NCBI GenBank assembly: GCA_016215625.1 | Contig: JACRIW010000041.1 | Location: 41,554-105,553 of the forward strand | Origin: Candidatus Eiseniibacteriota bacterium | Lineage (GTDB): Bacteria; Eisenbacteria; RBG-16-71-46 | Reading direction: 5' to 3' | DNA: 64,000 bases | Shown: positions 1 to 9,401 of the stretch, in pieces | Position numbering within the stretch: position 1 is the first letter of the stretch | How the letters are laid out: every line of letters starts with the position of its first letter | Notes under the pieces: model-generated | Seen by the model: only the letters and a program-made list of their open reading frames with translations | Told to the model about the DNA's origin: nothing | Database searches by the model: none | Position numbers and translations under genes: made by a program

Positions 1-2
1 CG

Positions 3-212
3 CGCATGACCACCCAGGAAATGCGCTTCAGCAACACGCAGCAGCTGATCACGAGCACGAAGCTCGTGCGCGTCGAGCGCGAGGGGAGCACGCTGGAAGG
101 CGTGGGCTTCTCGAGCGATCCCGACCTGCGCCGCTTCGAGTTCAAGTCGCAGGTGGACGCCACGGTGCGCACGCGCAACGGCGCGATCCTCGAAACCCGG
201 CGGAAGCCATGA
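3..212 (+). CDS. lptC: C-terminal part of an LptC-like LPS export protein (5' end outside window)
   Basis: The reading frame is open from the left edge, so only about the last 69 residues are present and the true start lies upstream. The segment carries the pattern LEGVGFSSDPDLRRFEF, typical of the C-terminal beta-jellyroll of LptC, the inner-membrane-anchored protein that receives lipopolysaccharide from the LptBFG transporter. LptA has a related fold and usually sits directly before lptB in Enterobacteria, so LptA is the main alternative. The stop codon overlaps the lptB start (ATGA), which indicates translational coupling. Confidence 0.6.
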   Translation, partial: RMTTQEMRFSNTQQLITSTKLVRVEREGSTLEGVGFSSDPDLRRFEFKSQVDATVRTRNGAILETRRKP

Positions 213-979
213 CCGTCCTGCCCATCGGCGACGACACCACGCGCGAAGCGACGGCGACCGAAGGCCTCGTGGCCGAGGGACTCGTGCGCTACTACGGCAA
301 GTGGCGCGTCGTGAGCGGCGTCTCGCTGCAGGTGAAGCGCGGTGAGGTCGTGGGCCTGCTCGGCCCGAACGGCGCGGGCAAGTCCACCACGTTCCACATG
401 ATCGTGGGACTGCTGCACCCGAACGAGGGCGAGATCCGGCTCGACGGCAAGTCGATCACGGGCGAACCCGTGTTCCGCCGCGCCCGGCTCGGGCTCGGCT
501 ACCTCGCGCAGGAGCCGAGCATCTTCCGGAGGCTCACCGTGCGCGAGAACGTCATGGCGGTGCTCGAGACGATGAAGCTCGGCGCGGCGGAGCGGAACGA
601 ACGGCTGCACCAGCTGCTCGACGATCTCAACCTCGCGCACCTCGCGGACCGGCAGGCGACCAAGCTTTCGGGAGGCGAACGGCGGCGCGTCGAGATCACG
701 CGCGCGCTGGCGCGCCGGCCCTCGTTCATGCTTCTCGACGAGCCCTTCGTGGGCATCGACCCGATCGCCGTCGAAGAGATCCAGGACATCATCCACCGGC
801 TCCGCGATCGCGGACTGGGCGTGCTCATCACCGACCACAACGTGCGCGTCACGCTCAACACGACGGATCGCTCGTACATCATGTTCGACGGCCGCATCCA
901 GCTGTCGGGCACAGCCGAGGAACTCGCTGGGAATCCGCTCGCGCGGCAGTACTATCTCGGCGAAGGCTTCACGCTCTAG
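209..979 (+). CDS. lptB: LPS export ABC transporter ATP-binding protein LptB
   Basis: This is the cytoplasmic ATPase that powers extraction of lipopolysaccharide from the inner membrane together with LptFG. The 256-residue protein has Walker A GPNGAGKST (residues 52-60), the ABC signature LSGGE (153-157), Walker B FMLLDEP (173-179) and an H-loop in ITDHNVR. It is about 15 residues longer at the N-terminus than typical LptB. The ATG overlaps the upstream stop by 4 nt. The order lptC-lptB-rpoN-hpf matches the conserved Gram-negative arrangement, which makes LptB rather than another ABC ATPase the likely identity. Confidence 0.93.
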   Translation: MTVLPIGDDTTREATATEGLVAEGLVRYYGKWRVVSGVSLQVKRGEVVGLLGPNGAGKSTTFHMIVGLLHPNEGEIRLDGKSITGEPVFRRARLGLGYLAQEPSIFRRLTVRENVMAVLETMKLGAAERNERLHQLLDDLNLAHLADRQATKLSGGERRRVEITRALARRPSFMLLDEPFVGIDPIAVEEIQDIIHRLRDRGLGVLITDHNVRVTLNTTDRSYIMFDGRIQLSGTAEELAGNPLARQYYLGEGFTL

Positions 980-991
980 GGACGGACCGCC

Positions 992-2428
992 ATGGAAATG
1001 AAACACTCGCTCCACCTGACCCAGCGGCAGTCGCTCATCATGACGCCGCGCCTCCAGCAGGCGCTCAAGCTGCTGCAGGTGCCGACGCTCGAGCTGCAGC
1101 AGCTCCTCAAGCAGGAGGTGCTGCAGAACCCGCTGCTCGAGGAAGTCGACGAAGTCGTCGACCAGGAGGATCTCGCGCGCGAGGATTCTCCCGAGGAGCA
1201 GGCGAACCAGGAGGCGGACGATCCGGCCGAGGAAGATTCGATCGACTGGAACGAGTACCTGTCCGACGGCACGCTCGACCGCACGTTCGTGCCCCAGAGC
1301 GAGACGAGCATCGAGTTCCTCGAGAAGGTGCCGGTGACGCGCACGACGCTCGCCGAAAGCCTGCTCGAGCAGCTCCACTTCCTGAACCTGCCCGAAGCGC
1401 AGATGCGCATCGCCGAGTTCCTCGTGTGCTCGCTCGACGATCGCGGCTGGGTCGTGACGCCCATGGACGAGATCGTGGACTCGCTGCAGGTGCCGCAGGA
1501 GGAGGTCGAGAAGGTGCTGCTGGTCGTGCAGGCGCTCGAGCCCGCCGGCGTCGGCGCGCGCGACCTGCGCGAGTGCCTGCTCATCCAGCTCGACGCGCGC
1601 GGCGACCGCGACACGATGCCCTGGCAGCTCATCCACGACCACTTCGACCATCTCGTGAACCGGCGCTTCCCCGAGATCGCCCGCCTGCTCAAGGTGTCGG
1701 GCGAGGACGTGCAGGCCGCCGCCGACGAGATCGCGACGCTGAATCCGCGGCCGGGCACTTCGGTCTCCGCCGACGACCCGAAGTACGTGACGCCCGACCT
1801 GATCGTCGAGCGTGTGGACGAGGAGTACGTGGTCATGCTGAACGACCGCAACGTGCCCCGGCTGCGCATCTCGAGCGCGTACGAAAGCGTGATCAAGGAG
1901 AAGAAGAGGGCGGACGCGAGCACGGAGGAGAAGCAGACCCGGGAGTTCATCCAGGGCAAGCTCAACGCCGCGAAGTGGCTCATCTCCACGATCGAGCAGC
2001 GCCGCCGCACCATGATCAAGGTCATGAATTGCATCGTGCGTGAGCAGCGCGAGTTCTTCGACAAGGGCATCGCTTTCCTGCGCCCCCTGACGCTCGCGGC
2101 GGTCGCGCGTCAGATCGACATGCACGAATCGACGGTCAGCCGCGTCTGCAGCGGCAAGTACGTGCAGACCCCGCGCGGCGTGTTCGAGCTGAAGTTCTTC
2201 TTCTCGAGCGGTCTCGAGACGGACGACGGCGAGGACGTGTCGGCGCGGACCGCCAAGAACATCATCAAGACGCTCATCGACGAGGAGGACAAGAAGGATC
2301 CCCTGTCCGACCAGCGCATCGCGGAGCTCCTTCACGAGAAGGGGCTGCACATCGCCCGCCGGACGGTGGCGAAGTATCGCGAGCAGCTCAACATCCTGCC
2401 GGCTCGTTTCCGCCGGCGGGTCGCCTGA
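992..2428 (+). CDS. rpoN: RNA polymerase sigma-54 factor RpoN
   Basis: This alternative sigma factor directs polymerase to -24/-12 promoters and needs an AAA+ activator to open DNA. Region I at the N-terminus is Gln/Leu-rich (LTQRQSLIMTPRLQQALKLL). It is followed by an acidic region II around residues 50-85, then the core-binding and helix-turn-helix regions. The diagnostic RpoN box ARRTVAKYRE lies at residues 455-464 of 478. The gene starts 12 nt after lptB. No sigma-54 activator is encoded here, but a good -24/-12-like element lies at 28593 before the cytochrome locus. Confidence 0.97.
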   Translation: MEMKHSLHLTQRQSLIMTPRLQQALKLLQVPTLELQQLLKQEVLQNPLLEEVDEVVDQEDLAREDSPEEQANQEADDPAEEDSIDWNEYLSDGTLDRTFVPQSETSIEFLEKVPVTRTTLAESLLEQLHFLNLPEAQMRIAEFLVCSLDDRGWVVTPMDEIVDSLQVPQEEVEKVLLVVQALEPAGVGARDLRECLLIQLDARGDRDTMPWQLIHDHFDHLVNRRFPEIARLLKVSGEDVQAAADEIATLNPRPGTSVSADDPKYVTPDLIVERVDEEYVVMLNDRNVPRLRISSAYESVIKEKKRADASTEEKQTREFIQGKLNAAKWLISTIEQRRRTMIKVMNCIVREQREFFDKGIAFLRPLTLAAVARQIDMHESTVSRVCSGKYVQTPRGVFELKFFFSSGLETDDGEDVSARTAKNIIKTLIDEEDKKDPLSDQRIAELLHEKGLHIARRTVAKYREQLNILPARFRRRVA

Positions 2429-2474
2429 TCACCCGCATCGTCCCTCACGCAGTCGCGTAGCGAGGAGGAGCACC

Positions 2475-2837
2475 GTGCAGATCAGCATCACGGCTCGTCA
2501 GTGCGAAGTCTCTTCGGGCGTGCGTCAGTTCGCCCAGCAGCGCATCGAGAAGCTCGAGAAGTACGCCTCCGACATCCACGGCGTGCACGTCATCGTCACG
2601 AAGGAACACGGAGACCACGTGGCGGAGATCTCCCTCCGCCTGAACGGCACCGAGCTGGTGACCAAGCAGGAAGCGGGAGAGGCCGGCGCCGCGATCGAAC
2701 TGGCGGCCGACCGCATGGAAGAGCAGCTGCGCCGTCACAAGGAGAAGCGCACGGAGCACAAGCACCGCGGCGCGAAGACCCCGGCGGTCGACGGTGCCGT
2801 CACCGGCGACGACGATCTCGACGAGGACCTCGACTGA
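2475..2837 (+). CDS. hpf: Ribosome hibernation promoting factor (HPF/YfiA family)
   Basis: This small protein binds the 30S subunit and helps inactivate ribosomes during starvation. At 120 residues it matches the short HPF class and lacks the C-terminal dimerisation domain of long HPF. It begins MQISITARQCEVSSGVRQFA, the usual first strand and helix, and ends in a charged, Asp-rich tail. An AGCGAGGAGGAG purine run just upstream of the GTG provides the ribosome binding site. Its place between rpoN and hprK is conserved in many diderms. Confidence 0.93.
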   Translation: MQISITARQCEVSSGVRQFAQQRIEKLEKYASDIHGVHVIVTKEHGDHVAEISLRLNGTELVTKQEAGEAGAAIELAADRMEEQLRRHKEKRTEHKHRGAKTPAVDGAVTGDDDLDEDLD

Positions 2838-2838
2838 C

Positions 2839-3810
2839 GTGAAGACTCTCGGCGTCGCCCGGCTCTACGAGGACCAGCGCGAAGACCTGCAGCTCGACCT
2901 GCTCACCGAGTCGCTCGCCTCGAAGCGTGAAATCACGGTCAGCGACATCAATCGTCCCGGCATGGCCCTCATGGGCTTCGTGGAAAACTTCCTGCCGGAA
3001 CGCATCCAGATCCTCGCGCAGACCGAACTGACCTATCTCGCCACGCTCAGCCCCGAAGGGGTGCGCGAATCCCTCGACCGCCTGTTCCGCTTCACGATGC
3101 CCCTCATCGTGGTGTGCAAGGGTCTCGAGGTGCCGCCCTATCTCGTGCAGCGCGCGAACGAGTGTGGCGTCCCCGTGCTGCGCACCCCGCAGAGCACGAC
3201 GCCGTTCATCCATTCGCTGACCAGCTATCTCGATCACATGTTCGCCCCCACGGTGAGCGTGCACGGCTCGCTCGTGGACGTGTACGGGTGCGGCCTGTTG
3301 TTCACGGGACGCAGCGCCATCGGCAAGTCGGAAACCGCGCTCGACCTCGTCGAGCGCGGCCACCGGCTCGTCGCGGACGACATCGTCACGATCACGCGCC
3401 GCCACGGCGACGTGCTGACCGGGACGGGCAACCAGCTCCTGCGGCACCACATGGAAATCCGCGGGCTGGGCATCATCGACGTCCAGTCCATCTTCGGGAT
3501 CCGCTCGATCCGCCTGCAGAAGCGCGTCGAAGTCGAAGTGAACCTGCGCGAGTGGTCGGACGAGGAAGAGTACGAGCGCGTCGGCATCGACGAGAAGAAG
3601 ACCACGATCCTCGGCGTCGAGATCCCGCTCGTGCAGGTTCCCATCACGCCGGGCAAGAACATCACCGTCATCGCCGAGGTCATCGCGCTGCACTACCTCG
3701 TGAAGGTGTACGGCGGGTTCTCGCCCGCGGAGAAGCTCAACCAGCATATGCTCGAGGTCATGAAGCGCAAGAGCGCCGCGCGCGCCTGGGTGCGGGAGGA
3801 CACGGAGTGA
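2839..3810 (+). CDS. hprK: HPr kinase/phosphorylase
   Basis: HprK phosphorylates and dephosphorylates HPr on the regulatory serine, coupling carbon status to PTS activity and gene control. The 323-residue protein has the N-terminal domain to about residue 130, His142 in SVHGSLVDVYG, a P-loop GRSAIGKSE (157-165) and the family signature EIRGLGIIDVQSIFGI. I chose the GTG at 2839, one base after the hpf stop, because homology begins there. An upstream ATG at 2794 would lie inside hpf. The stop overlaps the EIIA start. Confidence 0.93.
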   Translation: MKTLGVARLYEDQREDLQLDLLTESLASKREITVSDINRPGMALMGFVENFLPERIQILAQTELTYLATLSPEGVRESLDRLFRFTMPLIVVCKGLEVPPYLVQRANECGVPVLRTPQSTTPFIHSLTSYLDHMFAPTVSVHGSLVDVYGCGLLFTGRSAIGKSETALDLVERGHRLVADDIVTITRRHGDVLTGTGNQLLRHHMEIRGLGIIDVQSIFGIRSIRLQKRVEVEVNLREWSDEEEYERVGIDEKKTTILGVEIPLVQVPITPGKNITVIAEVIALHYLVKVYGGFSPAEKLNQHMLEVMKRKSAARAWVREDTE

Positions 3811-4244
3811 GCACCGGCACGCACGGCCCGGCCGGGGGATCGCCGGACACGAGCACGGTCCCCGCGCTCCTCGTCATGCACGCGGATCTCGCGGCCGCGC
3901 TGCTGCACGCCGCGTCCGCGGTGTACGGGCCCATCGAAGGCATCGAAGTGCTGTCGAACTCGGGCCTCTCGCGGGAGGCGCTCGAGGCGCGTATCGCCGA
4001 CCAGGTGGGGCACTGGCGCCACGGCGGTCTCGTGCTCACCGATTTCTGGGGTGGCTCGTGCCACACGTGCGGCCTCAAGGCCACGCGCGGCCGCGGCGAG
4101 ATCCTGCTGCTCACCGGTGTGAACCTGCCCGTGCTGCTCGACTACCTGCACAACCGTGACCGCTACACGGTCGCGGAACTCGCCGAGCGCCTGCAGACGA
4201 AGGGACGCGAGAGCATCCGCGCCCAGCGCTGCTCCGAATCATGA
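3807..4244 (+). CDS. PTS mannose-type EIIA component
   Basis: This cytoplasmic phosphocarrier should accept phosphate from HPr and pass it to EIIB. The 145-residue protein has the active-site His25 in VMHADLAAALL, followed by VYGPIEGIEVLS. The motif LTDFWGGSCHTCGLK corresponds to the conserved DxxGG segment of the family. The GTG start overlaps the hprK stop (GTGA). The first 19 residues look like a flexible extension, and no in-frame ATG lies between the GTG and the active site, so the N-terminus is the least certain part. The substrate is unknown. Confidence 0.85.
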   Translation: MSTGTHGPAGGSPDTSTVPALLVMHADLAAALLHAASAVYGPIEGIEVLSNSGLSREALEARIADQVGHWRHGGLVLTDFWGGSCHTCGLKATRGRGEILLLTGVNLPVLLDYLHNRDRYTVAELAERLQTKGRESIRAQRCSES

Positions 4245-4720
4245 GCTGGGTCCTGCACCGGCTGGACGACCGGCTCATCCACGGGCAGGTGCTCGTGGCG
4301 TGGGGGCAGCGCCTGTCCCCGCAACGCATCGTGATCGTGGACGACGCGGTCGCCGCGAGCGAATGGGAGCGCCAGCTCTACCAGGACGCCGCTCCCGGCA
4401 TCGACGTGCGCGTGCTCGGTGTCGCGGACGCAGTGGCCGCCTACGCCGCGGAGGCCACCGCGCCCGGTGCCGCGTTCCTGCTGCTGCGCGACCTGCCGAC
4501 CGCGCTGCGGCTGGTCGAGGCCGGCGCCGAGATCGCCGCGTTCAACGTCGGCGGCCTGCACCACGCGCCGGGCAAGGACAAGGTGGCCGAGTACGTCTAC
4601 CTCGACGACGCCGACCGCGCCGCCGCCCGCGCGCTCCATGCACGGCACGTCGGACTCGACGTGCAGGACGTGCCCGCGAGCCGCGCCGTTCCGCTGTCCT
4701 CGCTCGAGCCGCTGGCGTGA
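4241..4720 (+). CDS. PTS mannose/fructose/sorbose-type EIIB component
   Basis: EIIB takes the phosphoryl group from EIIA and transfers it to the sugar during uptake through EIIC/EIID. The 159-residue sequence carries the family signature RLDDRLIHGQVLVAWG with catalytic His14, near-identical to the consensus of the mannose-family IIB domain. The length is normal. The start ATG overlaps the EIIA stop by 4 nt and the stop overlaps the EIIC GTG, so the four PTS genes are translationally coupled. Confidence 0.92.
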   Translation: MSWVLHRLDDRLIHGQVLVAWGQRLSPQRIVIVDDAVAASEWERQLYQDAAPGIDVRVLGVADAVAAYAAEATAPGAAFLLLRDLPTALRLVEAGAEIAAFNVGGLHHAPGKDKVAEYVYLDDADRAAARALHARHVGLDVQDVPASRAVPLSSLEPLA

Positions 4721-5430
4721 ACACGCACGTCGCGTTCGTCGTCACCGTCCTGCTGGGCGGAGTGGCCGCGCTGGACGCGACCCCCGTCGCGCAGACGCTG
4801 CTGTCGCAGCCGCTCGTGACCGCGACGATCCTCGGCTGGTTGTGGAACGACTGGCACACCGCGCTCGCCGTGGGCGTCGTGCTGCAGCTGCTCGCCGCGA
4901 GCACGCTGCCGGTGGGTTCGCGCACGCCCGAGGACTACGCGGTCGGTGGCGTGGCCGGCACCGGTGTCGCGCTCGCGCTCGCGCACGGCGTGGAGATGCA
5001 GCCGTGGCGCGACGCCGCCCAGCTCGCCGGCGTCATGGTGGGCATGGTGTCCGCGACCGCCGGCGTGCCGCTCATCCGCTGGCAGCGCCGCCGCAACGAA
5101 GGCTTGAGCCGCTGGTGCGAGGGCGAACTGCGCGCGGGCAACGAAGCCGCGCTCGGCCAGGCGCACGCGGCCGGCGTGGCGCTCGCGTTCGCCGTCGGCG
5201 TCGCGTCCGTGGCGCTCTGGCTGGCCGCGGGCACGCTCGGCCTGCGCGGCTTCGTCGAGCACGAGTCGCTGCGGCTTTCGCGCGCGTGGACGGTGCTGCA
5301 GCCGCTCTGGCTCGGCTTCGCACTCGCGCAGCTGCTCAACGCGTTCGTCCAGCGCCGCCTCACGCGGGCGGCCATCTTCGGCGCCTCGATGATCGGGGCG
5401 TGGCTCACCCTCGTGATGGGAATGCCCTGA
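4717..5430 (+). CDS. PTS mannose-type EIIC membrane component
   Basis: This is the polytopic membrane permease subunit of a mannose-family PTS. The 237-residue sequence has several hydrophobic segments and family features such as the N-terminal LLGGVAALDATPVAQTLLSQ, then LQLLAASTLPVGSRTPEDY and an AVGGVAGTG stretch. It is somewhat shorter than enterobacterial ManY. The GTG at 4717 overlaps the EIIB stop. The stop TGA shares one base with the EIID ATG (TGATG). Sugar specificity cannot be read from the sequence. Confidence 0.88.
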   Translation: MNTHVAFVVTVLLGGVAALDATPVAQTLLSQPLVTATILGWLWNDWHTALAVGVVLQLLAASTLPVGSRTPEDYAVGGVAGTGVALALAHGVEMQPWRDAAQLAGVMVGMVSATAGVPLIRWQRRRNEGLSRWCEGELRAGNEAALGQAHAAGVALAFAVGVASVALWLAAGTLGLRGFVEHESLRLSRAWTVLQPLWLGFALAQLLNAFVQRRLTRAAIFGASMIGAWLTLVMGMP

Positions 5431-6191
5431 TGAGCCACCCGGTCCGGAGCCAGTTCTGGAAGGTGGCGCTGCGCGCGAACCTGCTGCAGGCGACCTGGAA
5501 CTTCGAGCGCCAGCAGGGGCTCGGCTGGGCGTTCGCGCTGCAGCCGGTGCTGAAGGCGCTCTACCCGGACGCGGCGACGCGCCGCGAGCGCCTCGCGGAG
5601 CACACGGCCTACTTCAACACGCAACCGACGCTGGCATCGCTCGCGCTGGGCGCGGCCGCGAAGCTCGAGGAGTTGCGCGCGCGCGGGGAGGGCCCCGACG
5701 CCGCCTCGATGGGCCGCGTGAAGGGCGTGCTCGGCTCGACGCTCGCGGCGCTTGGCGACCGGCTGTTCTGGTTCTCGCTGCGGCCCTTCGCCGCGGCGCT
5801 CGGCGTGCTCGTGGCGCTCGCCCGGCCGGAGTCGCCGGCGGGCGCGATCGCGCTCTGGTGCGCGTATGCGATTCCGCATCTCGGCATGCGCACCGCAGGT
5901 GTCGCGGTCGGCTACGAGCGCGGCGCCGCCGTGCTCGGAGGGCGGTTGCGCGACGACCTCGAATCGGCCGTCACCCTGCTGGCGTACGCCGGCTGCATCA
6001 CGCTCGGCGTGGCCACCGCCGTGGCGCTGGCCCCGGGAGGCGAACCGCGCTCGATCGCGGTACAGTCCGCGCTCGCTGGTGGACTGGGGATCGGCCTGCT
6101 TTCGGCGCAGCGCGCGCGGCCGTCACCGACTCAATGGGCGCTCGGCATGGGCGTTCTCGGAATCGTCGCCGCCTGGCAGCGGCTGGGCTGA
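5430..6191 (+). CDS. PTS mannose-type EIID membrane component
   Basis: EIID is the second integral membrane component, unique to mannose-family PTS. The protein has 253 residues. Family marks are the N-terminal RSQFWKVALRANLLQATWNF, the AYFNTQPTLASLALG segment and the MGRVKGVLGSTLAALGDRLF segment. The C-terminal third is hydrophobic. Presence of IID identifies the transporter as mannose family rather than glucose or fructose family. The start overlaps the EIIC stop by one base. HPr follows after 17 nt with its own ribosome binding site. Confidence 0.9.
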   Translation: MSHPVRSQFWKVALRANLLQATWNFERQQGLGWAFALQPVLKALYPDAATRRERLAEHTAYFNTQPTLASLALGAAAKLEELRARGEGPDAASMGRVKGVLGSTLAALGDRLFWFSLRPFAAALGVLVALARPESPAGAIALWCAYAIPHLGMRTAGVAVGYERGAAVLGGRLRDDLESAVTLLAYAGCITLGVATAVALAPGGEPRSIAVQSALAGGLGIGLLSAQRARPSPTQWALGMGVLGIVAAWQRLG

Positions 6192-6208
6192 CCCACCCGG
6201 AGGAGATC

Positions 6209-6478
6209 TTGGCCGAGATACAGCTGGTGATCCGCAATCAACTGGGGCTTCACGCACGCGCGTGCGCGCTGTTCGTGAAGGCCGCATCCCGGTTCAAGTC
6301 GGAGATCCTCGTGGCGCGTGACGACCTCGAGGTCAACGGCAAGAGCATCATGGGCGTCATGATGCTGGCTGCGGAGGAAGGCGCCACCATCCTGGTGAAG
6401 GCGGTCGGTCCCGACGAGGACGCGGCGCTCGAGTCCATCCGTGAACTCGTGGACGGGAAGTTCGGGGGAGAACCTTGA
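6209..6478 (+). CDS. ptsH: Phosphocarrier protein HPr
   Basis: HPr carries phosphate from enzyme I to the EIIA proteins. The 89-residue protein has catalytic His15 in NQLGLHARA and the regulatory Ser46 in VNGKSIMGVMML. It is therefore a substrate both for enzyme I and for the HprK encoded 2.4 kb upstream. I chose a TTG start because homology begins with AEIQLVIRN and a GGAGGAG ribosome binding site lies at 6199-6205, 3 nt upstream. No ATG is available nearby. The stop overlaps the ptsI start. Confidence 0.93.
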   Translation: MAEIQLVIRNQLGLHARACALFVKAASRFKSEILVARDDLEVNGKSIMGVMMLAAEEGATILVKAVGPDEDAALESIRELVDGKFGGEP

Positions 6479-8238
6479 GATTCGAAGGCATCGCGGCATC
6501 GCCCGGCATCGCGCTGGGGCCGGTCTACCGGCTCGAGCGCGAGCATCTCGCCGTGCGCGAAGTGGTGATCGCCTCCGAGGACGTCGTCCGCGAGATCGAA
6601 CGGTTCCGCTCCGCGCTCGACTCGGCGCGGCGTGACCTGACGGGCATCCGCGACGGCATCGCGTCCGAACTCGGCGAGCACGAGGCGCACATCTACGATG
6701 CGCACCTCATGATGCTCGACGACCCCGATCTCGTGCAGACCGTCGAGAAGGGCATCCGCGAGGACCGCCGCAACGCCGAGTTCGTGTTCCGTGCCTACAT
6801 GGGCCGCGTCGCCGCCCACTTCGAGAACCTCGAGAACGAGTACCTGCGCGAACGCCGCGACGACATCGTGGACTGCGAGCGCCGCGTGCTGCGCGAACTG
6901 CTCGGCGCGGCCTCCGGACAGGCGAGCGACCTGCGCGAGCCGTCGATCGTCGTCGCCCACGAGCTGGGACCGAGCGAGGTCGCCATGCTCCCGCGGGACC
7001 TCGTGCTCGCGTTCGTGCTCGAGGTCGGCGGGCGAACCTCCCACGGCGCCATCGTCGCGCGCGGCCGCGGCATTCCCGCGGTCGTGAGCGTGCGCGACGC
7101 GCTCGCGAAGCTCGAACGCGGCATGCCCGTGATGGTGGACGGCTTCGAGGGCGTCGTCGTCAGCGACCCGGACGCCGACGCCCGCGCGCGTTACGAAGCG
7201 CGCCGCCTCCGGCTCGAGGCGCGCACGCGCGCGCTCGCCACGATGCAGGCCGAGCGCGCCGAGACGCGCGACGGCCACCGTATCGAGCTGGCCGCCAATC
7301 TCGAACTTCCCGAGGACGTGTACGGCGCCGAGGCGTCGGGCGCCGACGGCATCGGGCTGTTCCGCACCGAGTTCTTCTACCTCAATCGCACCGACCTGCC
7401 GAACGAGGAGGAGCAGTACGCCGCCTACCGCATGGTGATCGAGCGCATGCAGGGCCGGCCGGTGCTGTTCCGGACCATGGATCTCGGCGGCGACAAGGTC
7501 GCCTCGTACCTCGGCGTGACGCACGAGACGAACCCGTTCCTCGGCATGCGCGGCATCCGCCTCGCACTCACGAGCCCGGAGATGTTCCGCACGCAGATCC
7601 GCGCGATCTACCGCGCGAGCGCGCACGGCAAGGCGCGGCTGATGTTCCCGATGGTCTCGAGCGTGGACGAACTCCTGCGCGCGCTGCAGTTGCGCGACGA
7701 GGCGATCGCGGACCTGCGGGCGCGCGGTTGCGCGTTCGACCCGAACGTCGAGGTCGGCATCATGATCGAGACCCCGAGCGCCGTGTGGATGGCCGACGCG
7801 CTGGCGCAGCACGCGCAGTTCTTCTCGATCGGATCGAACGACCTCATCCAGTACACGCTCGCCATGGACCGCGACAACGAAAGGCTCTCGCATCTCTACG
7901 AGCCGCTCGACCCGGCCGTGCTGCGCGGCATCCACCACACCATCCGCGCCGCGCACGACGCCGGACGCTGGGTCGGCGTGTGCGGCGAGATGGCCGGCGA
8001 TCCGCAGACCGCGGTGCTGCTGCTCGGGCTCGGCGTGGACGAGCTTTCGGTCTCCTGTTTCGACGTGCCGCGCATCAAGGCGGCCATTCGCTCCGTCCGC
8101 CACGAGGCGGCGCAGGCCCTCGCGTCCGAGGCGCTCGCGTGCCATTCGGCGGCCGCGGTCCGGCGCCTCGTGCGCGACCGCGTCAACGCGCTGCTTCCCA
8201 GCTTCCTCGCGCCCGAACGCGCGGGCGAGGCCCCGTGA
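6475..8238 (+). CDS. ptsI: Phosphoenolpyruvate-protein phosphotransferase (PTS enzyme I)
   Basis: Enzyme I autophosphorylates with phosphoenolpyruvate and charges HPr. The 587-residue length is standard. Active-site His190 lies in GGRTSHGAIVARGRGI. The PEP-binding TIM-barrel motifs GIGLFRTEFFYL, FSIGSNDLIQYTLAMDR and GVCGEMAGDP are intact. The TTG start overlaps the HPr stop (TTGA). With the four EII genes, HPr and HprK this gives a complete PTS plus its serine-kinase control loop in one operon. Confidence 0.96.
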   Translation: MRFEGIAASPGIALGPVYRLEREHLAVREVVIASEDVVREIERFRSALDSARRDLTGIRDGIASELGEHEAHIYDAHLMMLDDPDLVQTVEKGIREDRRNAEFVFRAYMGRVAAHFENLENEYLRERRDDIVDCERRVLRELLGAASGQASDLREPSIVVAHELGPSEVAMLPRDLVLAFVLEVGGRTSHGAIVARGRGIPAVVSVRDALAKLERGMPVMVDGFEGVVVSDPDADARARYEARRLRLEARTRALATMQAERAETRDGHRIELAANLELPEDVYGAEASGADGIGLFRTEFFYLNRTDLPNEEEQYAAYRMVIERMQGRPVLFRTMDLGGDKVASYLGVTHETNPFLGMRGIRLALTSPEMFRTQIRAIYRASAHGKARLMFPMVSSVDELLRALQLRDEAIADLRARGCAFDPNVEVGIMIETPSAVWMADALAQHAQFFSIGSNDLIQYTLAMDRDNERLSHLYEPLDPAVLRGIHHTIRAAHDAGRWVGVCGEMAGDPQTAVLLLGLGVDELSVSCFDVPRIKAAIRSVRHEAAQALASEALACHSAAAVRRLVRDRVNALLPSFLAPERAGEAP

Positions 8239-8257
8239 TCCGGAGGACGGTGTCCGC

Positions 8258-9340
8258 ATGACCCCCGCAGCCCCCACGCTGGAACCGCCCTACGGCGGCC
8301 GCGACGCGCACGGCATGGCCGCGCTCGTGGACGCGATTCCCGAGCACGTCGGCGAGGCGCTCCGCCGCACCACGGAATCCCCCTGGCAGCTTCCCGCCGG
8401 CGCGCCCGAGCTCGTCGCGGTCGGCGGCATGGGAGGCTCGGCGATCGCTTCCGAACTCACGAGCGCGATGTACGCCGACATGATGCCGCGGCCGTGGCTG
8501 ACCGTTCGCGACTACGCGTGGCCCGCCTGCGTGAACGCGCGCTCGCTCGCCGTGCTCTCCTCGAACTCCGGCAACACCGAGGAGACGCTCGCGCTCGAGG
8601 CCCAGACCGTCGCGCGCGGCGTCCCGTCCGTCGCGCTCACCTCGGGCGGCGAACTCGCGCGGCGCGCCGAGGCGCGCGGGCTGCACCGCCAGAGCGTGCC
8701 GGGCGGCATGCCGCCACGCGCGTCGCTCTTCCACGCATGGGTCCCGATGACGCGCCTCGTGGGCGCGCTGGGCTGGGCTCCGGACTCCGGAGCCGACTGG
8801 GCCGCGGCGGCCGCCCTGCTCGCCGAGCGCCGGGGCGCCCTCGGCACCGCGGCGCCCGAAGGCGCCAACCCGGCCAAGCAGCTCGCGCGCGAGTGCTCGG
8901 GCCGCACCGTGTACGTGTACTCCTCGGCGGGCCCGGTGGCCGCGGTGGGGGTGCGGTGGCGACAGCAGCTGAACGAAAATGCTAAGCTGCTCGGCCATTC
9001 GGCGGTGGTGCCCGAGCTGAACCACAACGAAATCGTGGGCTGGCAGGCCGCGGGCGACCTGCACCGCGGCATCTCCGTGATCGTGCTCCGCGATTCCGAG
9101 GATCCGGCGGAGCACGTCACGCGGCTCGATCTCACCGCGCAGTACGCGGCACGGCAGGGTGCGTCGGTGCACGAAGTGCGTTCGGTGGGCGAGAGCCGGC
9201 TGGCGCGTCTCGCGTCGCTGGTGCAGTTCGGCGATTACTTCAGTCTCTACCTCGCGCTGCTCGGGGCGGTCGATCCGACCGACATCTCGAGCATCGACGA
9301 TTTCAAGCGGCGGCTTGCGGAGCGGGCAAAGGCCCGCTGA
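8258..9340 (+). CDS. Bifunctional phosphoglucose/phosphomannose isomerase
   Basis: This SIS-domain enzyme should interconvert glucose-6-P or mannose-6-P with fructose-6-P in the cytoplasm. The 360-residue protein has the SIS motifs [12 protein letters not shown] and [10 protein letters not shown] near residues 50-110, and the C-terminal [10 protein letters not shown] motif of the bifunctional PGI/PMI family. A CCGGAGGA site precedes the ATG. It follows ptsI by 19 nt, a logical position if the PTS delivers mannose-6-P or glucose-6-P. Confidence 0.88.
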   Translation: MTPAAPTLEPPYGGRDAHGMAALVDAIPEHVGEALRRTTESPWQLPAGAPELVAVGGMGGSAIASELTSAMYADMMPRPWLTVRDYAWPACVNARSLAVLSSNSGNTEETLALEAQTVARGVPSVALTSGGELARRAEARGLHRQSVPGGMPPRASLFHAWVPMTRLVGALGWAPDSGADWAAAAALLAERRGALGTAAPEGANPAKQLARECSGRTVYVYSSAGPVAAVGVRWRQQLNENAKLLGHSAVVPELNHNEIVGWQAAGDLHRGISVIVLRDSEDPAEHVTRLDLTAQYAARQGASVHEVRSVGESRLARLASLVQFGDYFSLYLALLGAVDPTDISSIDDFKRRLAERAKAR

Positions 9341-9401
9341 GCAGGTCCCGACGGCACCGGAAGCAGCCGCTCCGGTCCGGATCAACCCAGAGGAGCCATC
9401 G

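Noticed and set aside
2794..2838. Upstream ATG of hprK inside hpf
   Set aside because: It would add 15 residues encoded by an overlapping frame of hpf with no family similarity; the GTG at 2839 fits the family start.
9341..9401. SAM-responsive riboswitch before metK
   Set aside because: The spacer is only 61 nt and shows none of the conserved SAM riboswitch cores; the ahcY leader is also too short.
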